NCBI GenBank assembly: GCA_963921935.1
Contig: OY998176.1
Location: forward strand, 177,626,445-177,690,444
Length of the DNA stretch: 64,000 bases
DNA from: Galeruca laticollis
Taxonomy: Eukaryota; Arthropoda; Insecta; Coleoptera; Chrysomelidae
Direction of reading: 5' to 3'
The notes under the pieces are model-generated. The model worked only from the letters and a program-made list of their open reading frames with translations, searched no databases and had not been told where the DNA came from. Both the position numbers and the translations under genes were made by a program. Shown in pieces: positions 13,697 to 23,540 of this stretch (the stretch's first letter is position 1; each line of letters starts with the position of its first letter).

Positions 13697-15148
13697 TTAT
13701 TGTTGGTTTGGCAGAATGCAGATTTTTACCACTGGGCGTTTTAGCTCACTGGTTGACGTTTTGACGGTCACAGATCGTATGATGCCATCAGCACCCTTTT
13801 GAACTTGAGAGACTCTGCCTAACTTCCACTTTAAGGGTGGTAGTCCATCCTTCTTGATCAGTACCAATATACCGATTTTAATTAGCTGCGGGTGGTTTAT
13901 TTTCCACTTCGTTCGAGTCTGCAAATAGGATATATACTCCTCGTTCCATCGAGACCAAAAGTGTTGGATTATTTGTTGTACTCTTTCGAATCTTGAAAGA
14001 CGATTCACTCTAATGTCCAATAGGTTGGGTTCTGTTAACGCCATCAGACTTTCTCCAATCAGGAAATGTGCCGGGGTAAGGGGATTTGTATCATTAGGAT
14101 CGGATGATATTGGATAGAGTGGTCGGGAGTTGAGACACGCTTCTATTTGACATAAAATAGTAGTGAATTTTTCAAAGGTAGTAGAAGCGTTACCTAGTAT
14201 ACGTTTCAAATGGTATTTGGTAGATTTAACGCCAGCTTCCCAAATACCACCAAAATGTGGTGCATTAGGAGTTATAAAGTGCCATTGAACGCCGTCGGTT
14301 GAGAGTTGTTCAGCAATGTTAGTTCCGGAGGAATCGATAAAGGATTTCATCTCATTGTTAGCACCAATAAATGTGGTACCATTGTCGGAGTATATTTTTG
14401 TACATTTACCCCGCCTAGCCATAAAACGACGCAGAGATGCCAAAAAACATTCAGATGTGAGGTCACTAACAACCTCTAAATGTATAGCCTTAGTGGCAAA
14501 ACAAACAAATAGTGCTATATATGCCTTGAAAGTTTTGAAGTTTCTACCTTTTCTGTCACGGAGTTGGAATGGTCCCGCGTAATCAACTCCAGAGATCGAA
14601 AATGGACGCGATGGAGTGACTCGTGATGGCCTAAGATCTCCCATTATATATTCATGTGTTTTTGCTTTGCATCTAAAACATCGTACACAGTCGTGCACAA
14701 TCCTTTTCACAAGATTGCGACCAGATAGTGGCCAAAATCTTTCTCTGATCGAAGCCAGAAGAGCTTGAGGACCAGCATGCAATAGCCTAATATGTTCTTG
14801 TCGGACAATTAACATAGTCAGGTGGCCATTTGAAGGAAGAATCACTGGATGTTTCTTCAAATAATCATAGTCGGATTCCTTTAATCGACCACCTACACGA
14901 ATCACTTTATTCGCCTCATCATAAAATGGGTTCAAGCTTAAAAGTTTGCTCTTTTTATGTACTGACTTACAATGTGACAATTTGTGATATTCGTCAGAAA
15001 AATAATGACGCTGTACAATTTGAATGAGTAAGTAAAGTGATTCGTCAAGTTCAGTAGTTGTCAATGTGCCTTGGCGTTTAGGTTTACACTTATGCCTGAT
15101 GTTATTTGAAAATCTCAAGAAATAGGCGAATATGCGCTGTAATTTCAT
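13697..15148 (-). CDS. BEL/Pao integrase and C-terminal domain (pol 3' part)
   Basis: Integrase joins reverse-transcribed element DNA to the host chromosome. This 483-residue open frame begins at the first Met after an in-frame TAA, so it is the 3' part of a longer pol and not an independent gene. An H...C-x2-C zinc-binding region lies at about residues 105-145 (HAGPQALL... CVRCFRC). The catalytic triad is visible as Asp189 (VDYAGPF), Asp255 (YSDNGTTF) and Glu304 (GGIWEAGVKS). A W-rich C-terminal domain of the kind that closes BEL/Pao pol follows (WKLGRV). The stop lies 40 bp before the 3' LTR. It is in the same frame as the RNase H segment upstream. All key residues are present. Confidence 0.95.
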   Translation of the reverse strand: MKLQRIFAYFLRFSNNIRHKCKPKRQGTLTTTELDESLYLLIQIVQRHYFSDEYHKLSHCKSVHKKSKLLSLNPFYDEANKVIRVGGRLKESDYDYLKKHPVILPSNGHLTMLIVRQEHIRLLHAGPQALLASIRERFWPLSGRNLVKRIVHDCVRCFRCKAKTHEYIMGDLRPSRVTPSRPFSISGVDYAGPFQLRDRKGRNFKTFKAYIALFVCFATKAIHLEVVSDLTSECFLASLRRFMARRGKCTKIYSDNGTTFIGANNEMKSFIDSSGTNIAEQLSTDGVQWHFITPNAPHFGGIWEAGVKSTKYHLKRILGNASTTFEKFTTILCQIEACLNSRPLYPISSDPNDTNPLTPAHFLIGESLMALTEPNLLDIRVNRLSRFERVQQIIQHFWSRWNEEYISYLQTRTKWKINHPQLIKIGILVLIKKDGLPPLKWKLGRVSQVQKGADGIIRSVTVKTSTSELKRPVVKICILPNQQ

Positions 15149-15160
15149 GATAGAGGAACG

Positions 15161-15838
15161 TTACTCGATAATTGTGAGAATATATGAGATGAAGTCATCA
15201 GTAGCATTAACGAATGTAACAAGGTTATTACGAAGTTGTGGAAGTTCGGACGGAGTCAAAATGGCGGTGTCGTTGTCATAAGATGGCCAAGTGGATTCAT
15301 GTTGTAAGAGCCATGGAGGACCGTGAAACCAAAATTCGGATTTTGCCAGGTCGAGTGGAGTCAATCCGCGTGATAATAAGTCGGCGGGATTGTCGTGAGT
15401 ACTTACATGTTTCCATGCTCCTGTTTCAGAAAGGTTCTGAATTTGTGCTACCCGGTTGGCCACAAATGTTTTTAATATGTGTGGGGATGAATTAATCCAT
15501 GAAATGCATATCATAGAGTCGGACCAATAAAAAATGTTGTCGTATTGAGAAATGCATAAGCGTGCTTTGTCAATGAGCTCAGCAAGTAAAAGCGCCCCAG
15601 ATAATTCCAATCTAGGAATAGTTAAGAGCTTCAACGGTGCTACGCGTGTTTTGGCACAATATAAATGAGATGTAAGATTACCCAGCAAATCGCAACAACG
15701 AATATAAATGAAGGCGCCATACGCGGTCTGAGATGCATCGCAAAATCCATGAATCTGTGTGAAAACAGGATTGGGACATAATGCTTGTCGGGGTATTTTT
15801 ATAGAATTGAGGTGTTGCAACTGTGGTAATGAGACCAA
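15161..15838 (-). pseudogene. BEL/Pao RNase H segment of pol, bounded by frameshift and stop
   Basis: A 225-residue frame carrying the RNase H that removes genomic RNA during reverse transcription. FCDAS near residue 34 holds the first catalytic Asp, LELSGALLLAEL the Glu, YWSDS the second Asp, and NPADLLSRG the last acidic/loop region. Its 5' end overlaps the gag-RT frame by 40 bp but in another phase, so one indel at about 15800-15838 separates them. Its end is a TAA at 15161-15163, directly followed in frame by the integrase part. Both lesions break what is normally one continuous pol. A sequencing error is possible for either, and identical LTRs make recent damage or error likelier than long decay. 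Confidence 0.9.
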
Positions 15839-18800
15839 ACTGTATGTATGTTACTGGGAAGGGACTTATCCCAGGACAATTTAAGTTTCCAAAGTTCTTG
15901 TAGTATGATCTTTGCCTTTATGGTAACAGGGGACAGTAGCCCAAGTGGATCAAAGATCTGGGCAGTAGATGACAGAATTTGACGTTTAGTGACTTTGAGT
16001 TTCTGATTGGAAATGTTAATAGAATACTGTAAAACGTCGTTTGTTGGATTCCAAAGCAATCCCAACGTTTTACTTTGATCCTGGTCTCCTATATGTATTG
16101 AACCGGGCTCAGCATCAAGAAGGAAATCTTTAGCATTCGAAATCCATTTTCTTAATGGAAAGCCATATATCAATAAAAGTTTGGAAATATTGTCCTTAAT
16201 GTAATTAATTTCATCGATAGTTTTAGCACCGGTGAGGAGATCATCTACATAAAAGTCATGTAAAATAATGTCCGAAATTCGGGGAAATTCGATTTTATGA
16301 CGGTGTGCAATTTCTTGTAGCGATCTGATCGCGAGAAAAGCTGAAGATGCTAATGCGTAAGTAATTGTTTTCAAGACATACACATTAATTTCTCTCTCGG
16401 GTGTAAATCGCCATAAAATTTTTTGAAAGTTACATTGTTTTTCATTTACAAGTACTTGACGGTACATTTTGGTTATATCAGCACTCAAAACGTAATTATG
16501 TAGTCGAAACCTTAATAAAATATAAAACAGATTATCTTGAATGTTGGGGCCTACCATCATGATATTATAAAGTGAAATACCCGATGTGGTTTTAGCTGAG
16601 CCGTCGAAAACTAACCGCAACTTTGTAGTTAAAGAACTTTCTTTTAATACACAGTGATGTGGAAGAAAACACCCCGTGTCATCATTCTGCTCATCAGCTA
16701 AAACCATGTGACCTAGACGAATGTATTCATGAACAAAATTATGATATTGCAATTTCAAATCGGGATTTTTTTCAAGTTTTCTTTCAAGATTGTAAAATCG
16801 ATTAGTAGCAATGCTTCTAGACTGGCCGAGAACAGAAATATCTTGTTTGAAAGGTATTGTCACGATAAAACGACCGATATCGTTTCGGCACACGGTGTCC
16901 TTAAAATGTTTCTCACAATAATTTTCCTCGTCAGATAAAAATCGTGTTTTAGGGTACTCTTCTAATTCCCAAAATTTTGCAACCTGTGTTTCTAAATCGT
17001 TTGTTGTTGAAATACTACAATGGTGTGACGTAAAATCTCCATTCTTTATAAACAACGGACCTGAAACTAACCATCCTAATGTTGGTTTTTGCAGCGTAGG
17101 AAGACCGTCACCTAACTTGACTTGACCAATACTCAAGAGGTCCCAGAATGTATCAGCCCCTATTAATAAGTCTATAGGAGCCGGTTTATCAAAATTAGGA
17201 TCTGCCAATGTTAATTTTTTAGGTATGTTTAGTCTTGTTGAATGTATGGATAAAAATGGTAGATAGTCTGTAATTTGTGGTAAAATAATACATGATATTG
17301 TTTTCTGGAAATCGTTAATGTTTGATTTGAATTTCAAAGAGACGTAAAATTGAACTTTGTTGTGCATTTGATTCACACCGGAGATTGAAATGTTGATTGA
17401 ATGTTTGTTTAGGTTTAAAAGCTTTGAAAGTTTCTCGGAAATAAAATTCACCTGGCTACCACTATCAAGTAAAACCCTACACTGATGTGCGTTATTAAAT
17501 ACGTCGTAAACTGTAATTACTGCGGTAGAAAGTAATATTTGAGATGGAGTAGACAAACTAGTTGTGAGTGTATGTTGTGAGTTGATACAATCGTTAACTG
17601 TACCAAGAGCCCCCGTACTATTTGTGGTACCATTGTCAACCGAAGTGCCGTTTTCTCCTTCATCACTATTCTGAAAATGTAACATAGTGTGATGCACTTT
17701 GCCGCATCGTCGACATCCAGCTGACTTACACTCTTTCGTGCGATGGTTAGATCTTAAGCAGTTTATACATAACCTTAAACGTTTCGCAGTGTTCAGTCTT
17801 TCCATTGTTGTTAATTTATTAAATTCAGGGCATGAATATAAACTATGATTATTTTTGCATAGAACGCATATAACCTTATTTGAAATAGTAGCGAACGATT
17901 TCGTATGTTTTTGGATGGATTGTTTCGAAGCACGATGTTTAAATCCTTCCACAGAATCACACTCTAATGACGACAAAATTCGACAACGGTCTTTCAAAAA
18001 TTCCAATAAATTTTCAAGACTCTGTATGTTTTTTGAGTCGATCCGTGATTCCCATTCACGCTTTGTAGTGTTGTCAAATTTTGTAGTTACGAGGTGAATA
18101 ATCAAATCATCCCATTGGTCAGTAGGACGCCTCAAAACCTTCAATGCATTTAAATTTTTTTCAATACCGTCTAATATTAAATTTAAACCTTTATGTGACT
18201 CCTCTTTAAGTGTGGGTAATTCAAAAAGAGCCTTAACGTGATTTTTTATTAATGCTTGTTTGTTTTCGAAACGATCTGAAAGTAACTTCCAAGCGACCTC
18301 ATAGTTATCATCACATATTTGTAAAGATTTTATTTTATCCGCAGCACTTCCCTGTAATGAAAGACGTAAATAGTGAAATTTTTGAACGTTTGACATCGCT
18401 GTGTTATCGTGAATAATTGATTTGAAACTATCTCTAAAAAATAACCACTGTGTGAGATTTCCATCAAATGTAGGTAGATTGAGTTGTGGTAAACGAATAT
18501 TAAGCAAATGCTGATCAGTTGTGGAACTGTTATTATTGAATTGTTGATAACTACTATCGTTAATGTCTTTTTTAACTCCTTTTGAAATAATGAATTTTTT
18601 AACAGTTGAAGTGATTGCATAGAAATCATCTTCGAATTTTTGCTTTTCCGGGGAATGAATGATAGGATAATTCATTTCGAAATCTTTATCTTCGCTCTCA
18701 ATTGCAAGTTGAGCACAATTAAATTCTTCCAAAAGTTCTTCGGCCTTTTTTAGCCAAATCTGCAAATCTTCGATGTTAGTTTGTTCTACATTTTTGACCG

Positions 18801-18885
18801 AAACGAAATTATCTCGAAAATGGTTTGCAAATCTGGTCAAAGCGCTTTTTATGGAAGTACGTTTCACTTTATTTATGTTTGACAT
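15799..18885 (-). CDS. BEL/Pao gag, protease and reverse transcriptase
   Basis: A 1028-residue gag-pol frame starting at an ATG about 220 bp inside the 5' LTR. Residues about 130-290 are the DUF1759 gag region (LPQLNLPTFDGN...WLFFRDSF). Zinc knuckles lie at about 337-400 (CINCLRSNHRTKEC, CRRCGKVHH). The aspartic protease active site is DSGS near residue 474. The reverse transcriptase has LVFDGSAK, LSADITKMYRQ and the catalytic YVDD at about 879-882. Gag packages the RNA, protease matures the polyprotein, and RT copies it in the cytoplasmic particle. The frame runs out at 15799 because of an indel just before the RNase H, so the 28 or so C-terminal residues after the indel are spurious. All catalytic residues up to there are intact. 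Confidence 0.96.
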   Translation of the reverse strand: MSNINKVKRTSIKSALTRFANHFRDNFVSVKNVEQTNIEDLQIWLKKAEELLEEFNCAQLAIESEDKDFEMNYPIIHSPEKQKFEDDFYAITSTVKKFIISKGVKKDINDSSYQQFNNNSSTTDQHLLNIRLPQLNLPTFDGNLTQWLFFRDSFKSIIHDNTAMSNVQKFHYLRLSLQGSAADKIKSLQICDDNYEVAWKLLSDRFENKQALIKNHVKALFELPTLKEESHKGLNLILDGIEKNLNALKVLRRPTDQWDDLIIHLVTTKFDNTTKREWESRIDSKNIQSLENLLEFLKDRCRILSSLECDSVEGFKHRASKQSIQKHTKSFATISNKVICVLCKNNHSLYSCPEFNKLTTMERLNTAKRLRLCINCLRSNHRTKECKSAGCRRCGKVHHTMLHFQNSDEGENGTSVDNGTTNSTGALGTVNDCINSQHTLTTSLSTPSQILLSTAVITVYDVFNNAHQCRVLLDSGSQVNFISEKLSKLLNLNKHSINISISGVNQMHNKVQFYVSLKFKSNINDFQKTISCIILPQITDYLPFLSIHSTRLNIPKKLTLADPNFDKPAPIDLLIGADTFWDLLSIGQVKLGDGLPTLQKPTLGWLVSGPLFIKNGDFTSHHCSISTTNDLETQVAKFWELEEYPKTRFLSDEENYCEKHFKDTVCRNDIGRFIVTIPFKQDISVLGQSRSIATNRFYNLERKLEKNPDLKLQYHNFVHEYIRLGHMVLADEQNDDTGCFLPHHCVLKESSLTTKLRLVFDGSAKTTSGISLYNIMMVGPNIQDNLFYILLRFRLHNYVLSADITKMYRQVLVNEKQCNFQKILWRFTPEREINVYVLKTITYALASSAFLAIRSLQEIAHRHKIEFPRISDIILHDFYVDDLLTGAKTIDEINYIKDNISKLLLIYGFPLRKWISNAKDFLLDAEPGSIHIGDQDQSKTLGLLWNPTNDVLQYSINISNQKLKVTKRQILSSTAQIFDPLGLLSPVTIKAKIILQELWKLKLSWDKSLPSNIHTVWSHYHSCNTSIL

Positions 18886-19088
18886 AATGTAGAGAAATAG
18901 AAAACGTTAAATCCACCAAATACCTTGCTGCAAATTTGTAATTTGTAAATAATACGTAAATGGATTTGTGAATTTCTGTGATTCGTAAAGTAAATTATGT
19001 AGTTTATGTCAAATAAATTTGTGCTCGTTCTAGGATGGTATAGGAAAGGAGGCACTAACCTGTAATGTTGTCAGCAAATTAATGTTTC

Positions 19089-19106
19089 ATCCGGCTCGAA
19101 GGACCA
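19089..19106 (-). promoter_or_regulatory. BEL/Pao primer binding site, tRNA-Tyr type
   Basis: Two bases inside the 5' LTR the minus strand reads TGGTCCTTCGAGCCGGAT. Its complement, ATCCGGCTCGAAGGACCA, matches the 3' end (with CCA) of animal tRNA-Tyr, whose 5' acceptor arm begins CCTTCGA. This would be where tRNA-Tyr primes minus-strand synthesis. The match is 18 of 18 against the tRNA end as I remember it. Confidence 0.85.
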
Positions 19107-19108
19107 TA

Positions 19109-19348
19109 TGTTGAGTAGAAGTGAATAATTTTCAGAATTTCACGTAACAAAAGTTTTAATTATATATTTATCGACTATTAACAAAGATCGTAAAGATTTA
19201 CAAAATTGAAACATGTATATCGTAACGTCGATATTAAAGAATGGAATGCTGTCAGTCGTGACAGTTGTTGTACCTCCTTGATCCCTCTACGACTTGTCGC
19301 TAGCGGTCGGCGTAGGTGGATGCTGATAGGTCCGTATTGGCGACAACA
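19109..19348 (-). repeat. BEL/Pao 5' LTR
   Basis: A 240-bp repeat identical by eye to 13418-13657. It is followed at 19349-19353 by the second TAAGG of the target-site duplication. It should carry the element's promoter on the minus strand. Confidence 0.97.
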
Positions 19349-19487
19349 TAAGGTAAAAAGAAAATATGAATATAATCATATAACTACATTAAATAAAAGT
19401 AAATACAAGTATACAAAAAAAAGAGAACAAGAGTAGGTAATAAAACAAAATTAAATTTGAAAAAATAGTCCTTCAGTAGTTTTTTGA

Positions 19488-22233
19488 TCAAATCTGCACT
19501 GTCATAAAAAATATCCATTTCCACAATACTCGACAATTTATTGTAAGTATTTGTGAATTTAGAAAATAATTGGGGAGTGCCTGATGTGTGATTAAGGTAT
19601 AATTGTGTCTAGTTGTGTGGCTGGGAATACGAAGTGTTATGAAATTTGTAAGTTCAAGGCAATCTATATTGTTATTGAGTATTCCGTGAATAAACAGTAC
19701 ATCCGCAATTTGCCTACCATGCTCTAGTGAAATTATCTTTAAATTAGAACGAATACGTTGCCTATCCATATTGGGATAAAATTTTCTTTTACAATAAGGG
19801 ATAAACTTGTTTTGGACTGTTTCTAATTTTTAAATATAGACCGAATAACGCGGGTTCCGAATAGTACAACCAAACGTACTATTAACGTATGTCATATATA
19901 ATGATCTAACGGTAAGAGGATTTTGAAGTTGGAAACATGTTCTGTATATGAAGCCCAACTGCTGAATAGCTTTTCTAGTTATATTACAAATATGCCGATC
20001 GGAAAGTAATTTAGACTCTAAAAGAATACCAAGATCCCTAACGGTATCTACAGTGTGTAATACGTTTTTAGAAATTTTATGTGTTGTAGTTCAAGTCTGA
20101 ATAACAACGAGAAAATTGTATATAATTACACTTTAAGACATTTAAAAACAAATTATTTCTCACACAGTAGTCGGATAAATTGTCTAAGTCTTCTTACAAT
20201 GGAGCTCTGTCGTAAGCACATGAAATTGATTGATATATTTTCAAATCATCGGCATACATACCAAAATTAACAAATTGAAAGCAACCAGAGGTGTCATTTA
20301 TATATACATTAAAAAGTAAGGGACCTAAATGGGCCCCCTAAGGCACTCCTGAAGTAGTTACCACAGCCTTAGATTCAAGAGCAGCTAAAATTACTTGTTG
20401 TGACCTATTTGTGACATATGAGTCGAACCATCTTGATGAATTACCATGTATACCGACTTCAGAAAGATTTGAGACAAGGACGGAATGATTCATTTTGTCG
20501 AAGGCCTTACTGTAATCAGTATACACAGAGTCAACGTTATGCCTTTCATTTAGACTTTTAAGTATGTATTCAACGTATAGGAATAAATTTGTATCTACCG
20601 AACGTTTTTTCATGAAGCCATGCTGTTCAATGTTAAGTAGGTTTTTTACGTCATGATAAAGAAAATCAAAAACGATACTTTCAAACACCTTACTAAAGAT
20701 GTTTAATTTAGAAATAGATCTATAATTTTCAACTCTATTCTTGCTTCCTGATTTATGAATTGGTGTAATAAAGGCTGTTTTCCATGTATCAGGAAATTGA
20801 CCTGAACTGAGAGATTTATCAAAAAGCAATAATAATGGCTCTATTAGCGATTCCTTACAATTTTTAATAAAATCAGTAGGTAATTCATCTGGCCCAGGAC
20901 CTGTACTGGGTAAATTTCCAATTTTTTTATCAATAGTTTCACGAGTAATTGTGTAGTTGGAAATATTCAGTGGCATGTTAGTATACATATTACCAAAGTT
21001 ACTATCATCACTAATTACAAAAACAGAAGAGAAATAATCTGAAAATATATCACAAATTTTCTGTAAGTCGGTAGTAGGGCCCTGAGCAGTGAGCAAGTTA
21101 TTAGGGAAATTATTTGCTTTTTACAAATTGCCAAAAATATTTTGAATTATGAATAATATTCGTTTCTACGGTAGTCAAGTATTTTTTTTAATCTTCATTT
21201 ATTAAAAATTTTGATCTGCCTCGTAAAATTTTGAATGTTGAATATTCTAAATTATTATTGTATTTCTTCCATCGACAGTGAAATTTAATTTTTTCTTTAA
21301 TCACTTTCATTGTAGAAGAAGAGAACCAATGAGGGTATTTTTTATAATAGCTGGGATATTGAGGTACATATAAGTGAACGATCTGGTCAATAATATTGTA
21401 AAACAGAATAATTGCTTTATTTATGTCAATTGAATGAAATTTAGCTGCCCAGTCACCACTACATAAAAGTCGGTTAATTTCGTGATAATTTGCCGACTTA
21501 AAAGTCCAGCGATATTAACAACTCTAGTATAAATATTGAAAGGAATATCCATATCGAATTGCAATGTACAGTGGTACTGATCCACGGGAACTAATGGATT
21601 AGATGAAAGACGTACATTTTTGATTGAAAAACTACTGCTAAATATGAGGTCTAGAGTGTTGCCAGATATATTCACATTTGGGTTATACTGAACCATATCA
21701 ACCAGAGACATAGTGTCGACTAATAAGCTAGATCTAGGATTAATATAATTATTTGGCTTACAAAAATCTCCCTCATTCAATAACCATTTAATTTCAGGAA
21801 TATTGAAATCTCCACATATGATAAAAGTATCGTTAATATTATTTAAAGAATTATCAATAAGCTTAGTACAGAAAACGTTTAATGCAGCCATGTCTCTGGT
21901 AGGTATGTAAACACACCCTATATGCACCTTTCGAAGTCCACTAAGAGGAACGATGGTGACCCATACATCCTCTGCTTCGGACCGCCAAGAATCCTCAGCA
22001 TAACTAGTTAACTTTTCGGAGACGGCTATAAGGACACCACCTCCTGTGTGTTTTGTGGAAGAACTCGTTTCCCTGTCTCTAAGATACACTTTGTATAATG
22101 AAAACATTTCTTCACTTAATATGGATGCATTTAGCCACGTTTCCATTAGTATATTTTGAAATATAATGGTACTTTTTGAATTTAGTCCACGGACATTTTG
22201 ATATAAGAAAGACAGCGTAGAATCGCCCGCCAT
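19488..22233 (-). pseudogene. LINE A ORF2: endonuclease and reverse transcriptase, broken
   Basis: ORF2 nicks the target and primes reverse transcription there. The likely start is the ATG at 22233 (MAGDSTLSFLYQNVRGLNS). The endonuclease shows QNVRGLNS, ETWLN, GGGVLIAV, CGDFNIP and NTLDLIFSS. About 20 residues seem missing between the first two motifs (22130-22200). A frame change occurs near 21530-21420. The linker to RT (about 21100-21420) is shifted. RT runs from 21096 with TAFITPIHKSGSK and DYSKAFDKMNHSVL. A TAG at 20338-20340 replaces the usual Gln in the GVPQG motif, and beyond it YADD sits at about 20240. The C-terminal tail ends near 19488 (LEHGRQIADVLFIHGILN). Confidence 0.9.
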
Positions 22234-22462
22234 ATCAGTGAATAAAAATATATAAATTAGGTTGTGAGTACAAAGGTAATTGGAGGAACAATTAGCTCCT
22301 AAAGGAAGGGAAGGGTAATGAAAGGAACGTATTGGGAGCAATATTTTATGTTATATAAAGTATATCCGTAGCTTACACCGGTTTCATTTTAAAACTCAAC
22401 ATTTTAAATCATGAATAATATTTTAACGTTGCTCTGTGAAAAATGAAGAACAAAGCATATTT

Positions 22463-23280
22463 TTAATAATGAAGAGTATTTGTTGGGAAACATCTATACT
22501 TTTTATAATATGTATCACAAGATAATTTTATTATTCGAGACCTGTCATCTTTGCGCACATATATGACTCCATTTCTTGTCCAAATATATTTAAATTGTTT
22601 GGATTTAGCAACTATTTTGGTTTCTGGAAGAAGTTTTTTATTTTTTGATTGCAAGTGATCATTGATATATAATTTTTCAGAAATATTTGCTACTTTCAAT
22701 CCTGCAACGCTTCCATATTGACGACGCTTAGATTTTGCTGCAGCCAAAAATGCATCTCTTTTCAGTTTCTTAGAGAATTTCAGAATAATTGGTGTGAGAA
22801 GATCTGTTCTAGGAGTAGAGGAACGACAAAAATAATCAATATCGACATCAGAGATTGGAAGAGCGATTGCCGAGCCTATCGTGGAATATTCTCATTATCT
22901 CTAAAAGGGACTCCACATATCTCAACCTCATTAGCCCTTAGCTGTTGCTCCAATGTATCCACTCGAGAATTTACAAATTTTACATCGTTCTTTAAGCCTA
23001 GATTTCCTCTTGTGAATCTCTCGACTTCTTTAATCTTTGTAGTGAGAGCTGTATTTTCAAAAGTTGTGATAGCATCACTACAAAAGTTGACAGACTGCAA
23101 CAAATTTCCATAGTTCGTATTCATTGATGCCATATCTTTCTGGATATCTTGTAAAATATTTAACGTTTGTGACGAAGAGGTTTCTTCTAATGGAAAGTCA
23201 TCAGAATCCTCCTCAGTGACGATGACTGAACGCCTTTTAAGAAAATCAGTCGAACTTTTAGCAATTAAAATTCCATTATC
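22463..23280 (-). pseudogene. LINE A ORF1, nucleic-acid-binding protein, frameshifted
   Basis: ORF1 proteins of this LINE group bind the element RNA. The N-terminal part (about 23280-22876) is acidic then coiled-coil-like (SVNFCSDAITTFEN, VKFVNSRVDTLEQQLRANEV). A one-base phase change near 22873 moves reading to another frame, which continues PISDVDIDYFCR and LLTPIILKF. The last part (22747-22463) reads AAAKSKRRQYG, LYINDHL and YIWTRNGVIYVRKDD, the motifs that usually end ORF1 in this group. No initiating ATG is seen upstream; a TGA lies 5' of the frame. Confidence 0.8.
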
Positions 23281-23540
23281 TATTCAACAAAAACTGTAAG
23301 AACTGTTTATAGTATTTAATGTGTTCGAAATCTGGATTTAAGCCGAACTTTGACTAAGAATGTTTATAAAATTACTCACTTCAAGTCCCAGTTGAATTGA
23401 AAAAAGAAACCAACTACAGAAGACAATGCACGACAACCATATTATTGCATAGTCAAACTTTCAACCATATCACACACGAAATCACCGAGAATATTGCTAT
23501 AAATCGAGAGCGAAAATAAACACGCCCACACCTTTTCGAT

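Larger units (their letters stand above)
13418..19348 (-). mobile_element. BEL/Pao LTR retrotransposon with identical LTRs
   Basis: A 5.93-kb element on the minus strand. The two 240-bp LTRs (13418-13657 and 19109-19348) begin TGTTGAG and end GACAACA on the plus strand, and I found no difference between them. A 5-bp duplication, TAAGG, flanks it at 13413-13417 and 19349-19353. It has a primer binding site, a polypurine tract, and gag, protease, reverse transcriptase, RNase H and integrase in the BEL/Pao order. Pol is split by a frameshift near 15800-15838 and by a TAA at 15161-15163, so this copy should not be autonomous as written. It sits inside the 3' UTR of LINE A, so it is the younger insertion. 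Confidence 0.97.
19354..23540 (-). mobile_element. LINE A body, Jockey/CR1-group non-LTR retrotransposon
   Basis: The minus strand reads in order: possible 5' UTR, ORF1, endonuclease, reverse transcriptase with YADD, conserved C-terminal tail, and AT-rich 3' UTR, which then resumes at 13417-13350 beyond the BEL insertion. There is no RNase H. The RT style (YTDYSKAFDKMNH, GVPxGAHLGPLLF, YADDLKIY) fits the Jockey/CR1/L2 assemblage, perhaps Daphne-like. The 5' boundary near 23540 is a guess. Frameshifts, an internal deletion in the endonuclease and a stop in RT make it dead. It is older than the BEL element that split it. Confidence 0.88.

Noticed and set aside
13515..13802. Plus-strand ORF starting inside the LTR (also 19206-19436)
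   Set aside because: Both share the same LTR-derived N-terminus and then run into unrelated sequence. They are a by-product of the LTR, antisense to the element.
18873..19055. Small ORF upstream of BEL gag
   Set aside because: It lies in the 5' leader, overlaps the gag start and has no motif.
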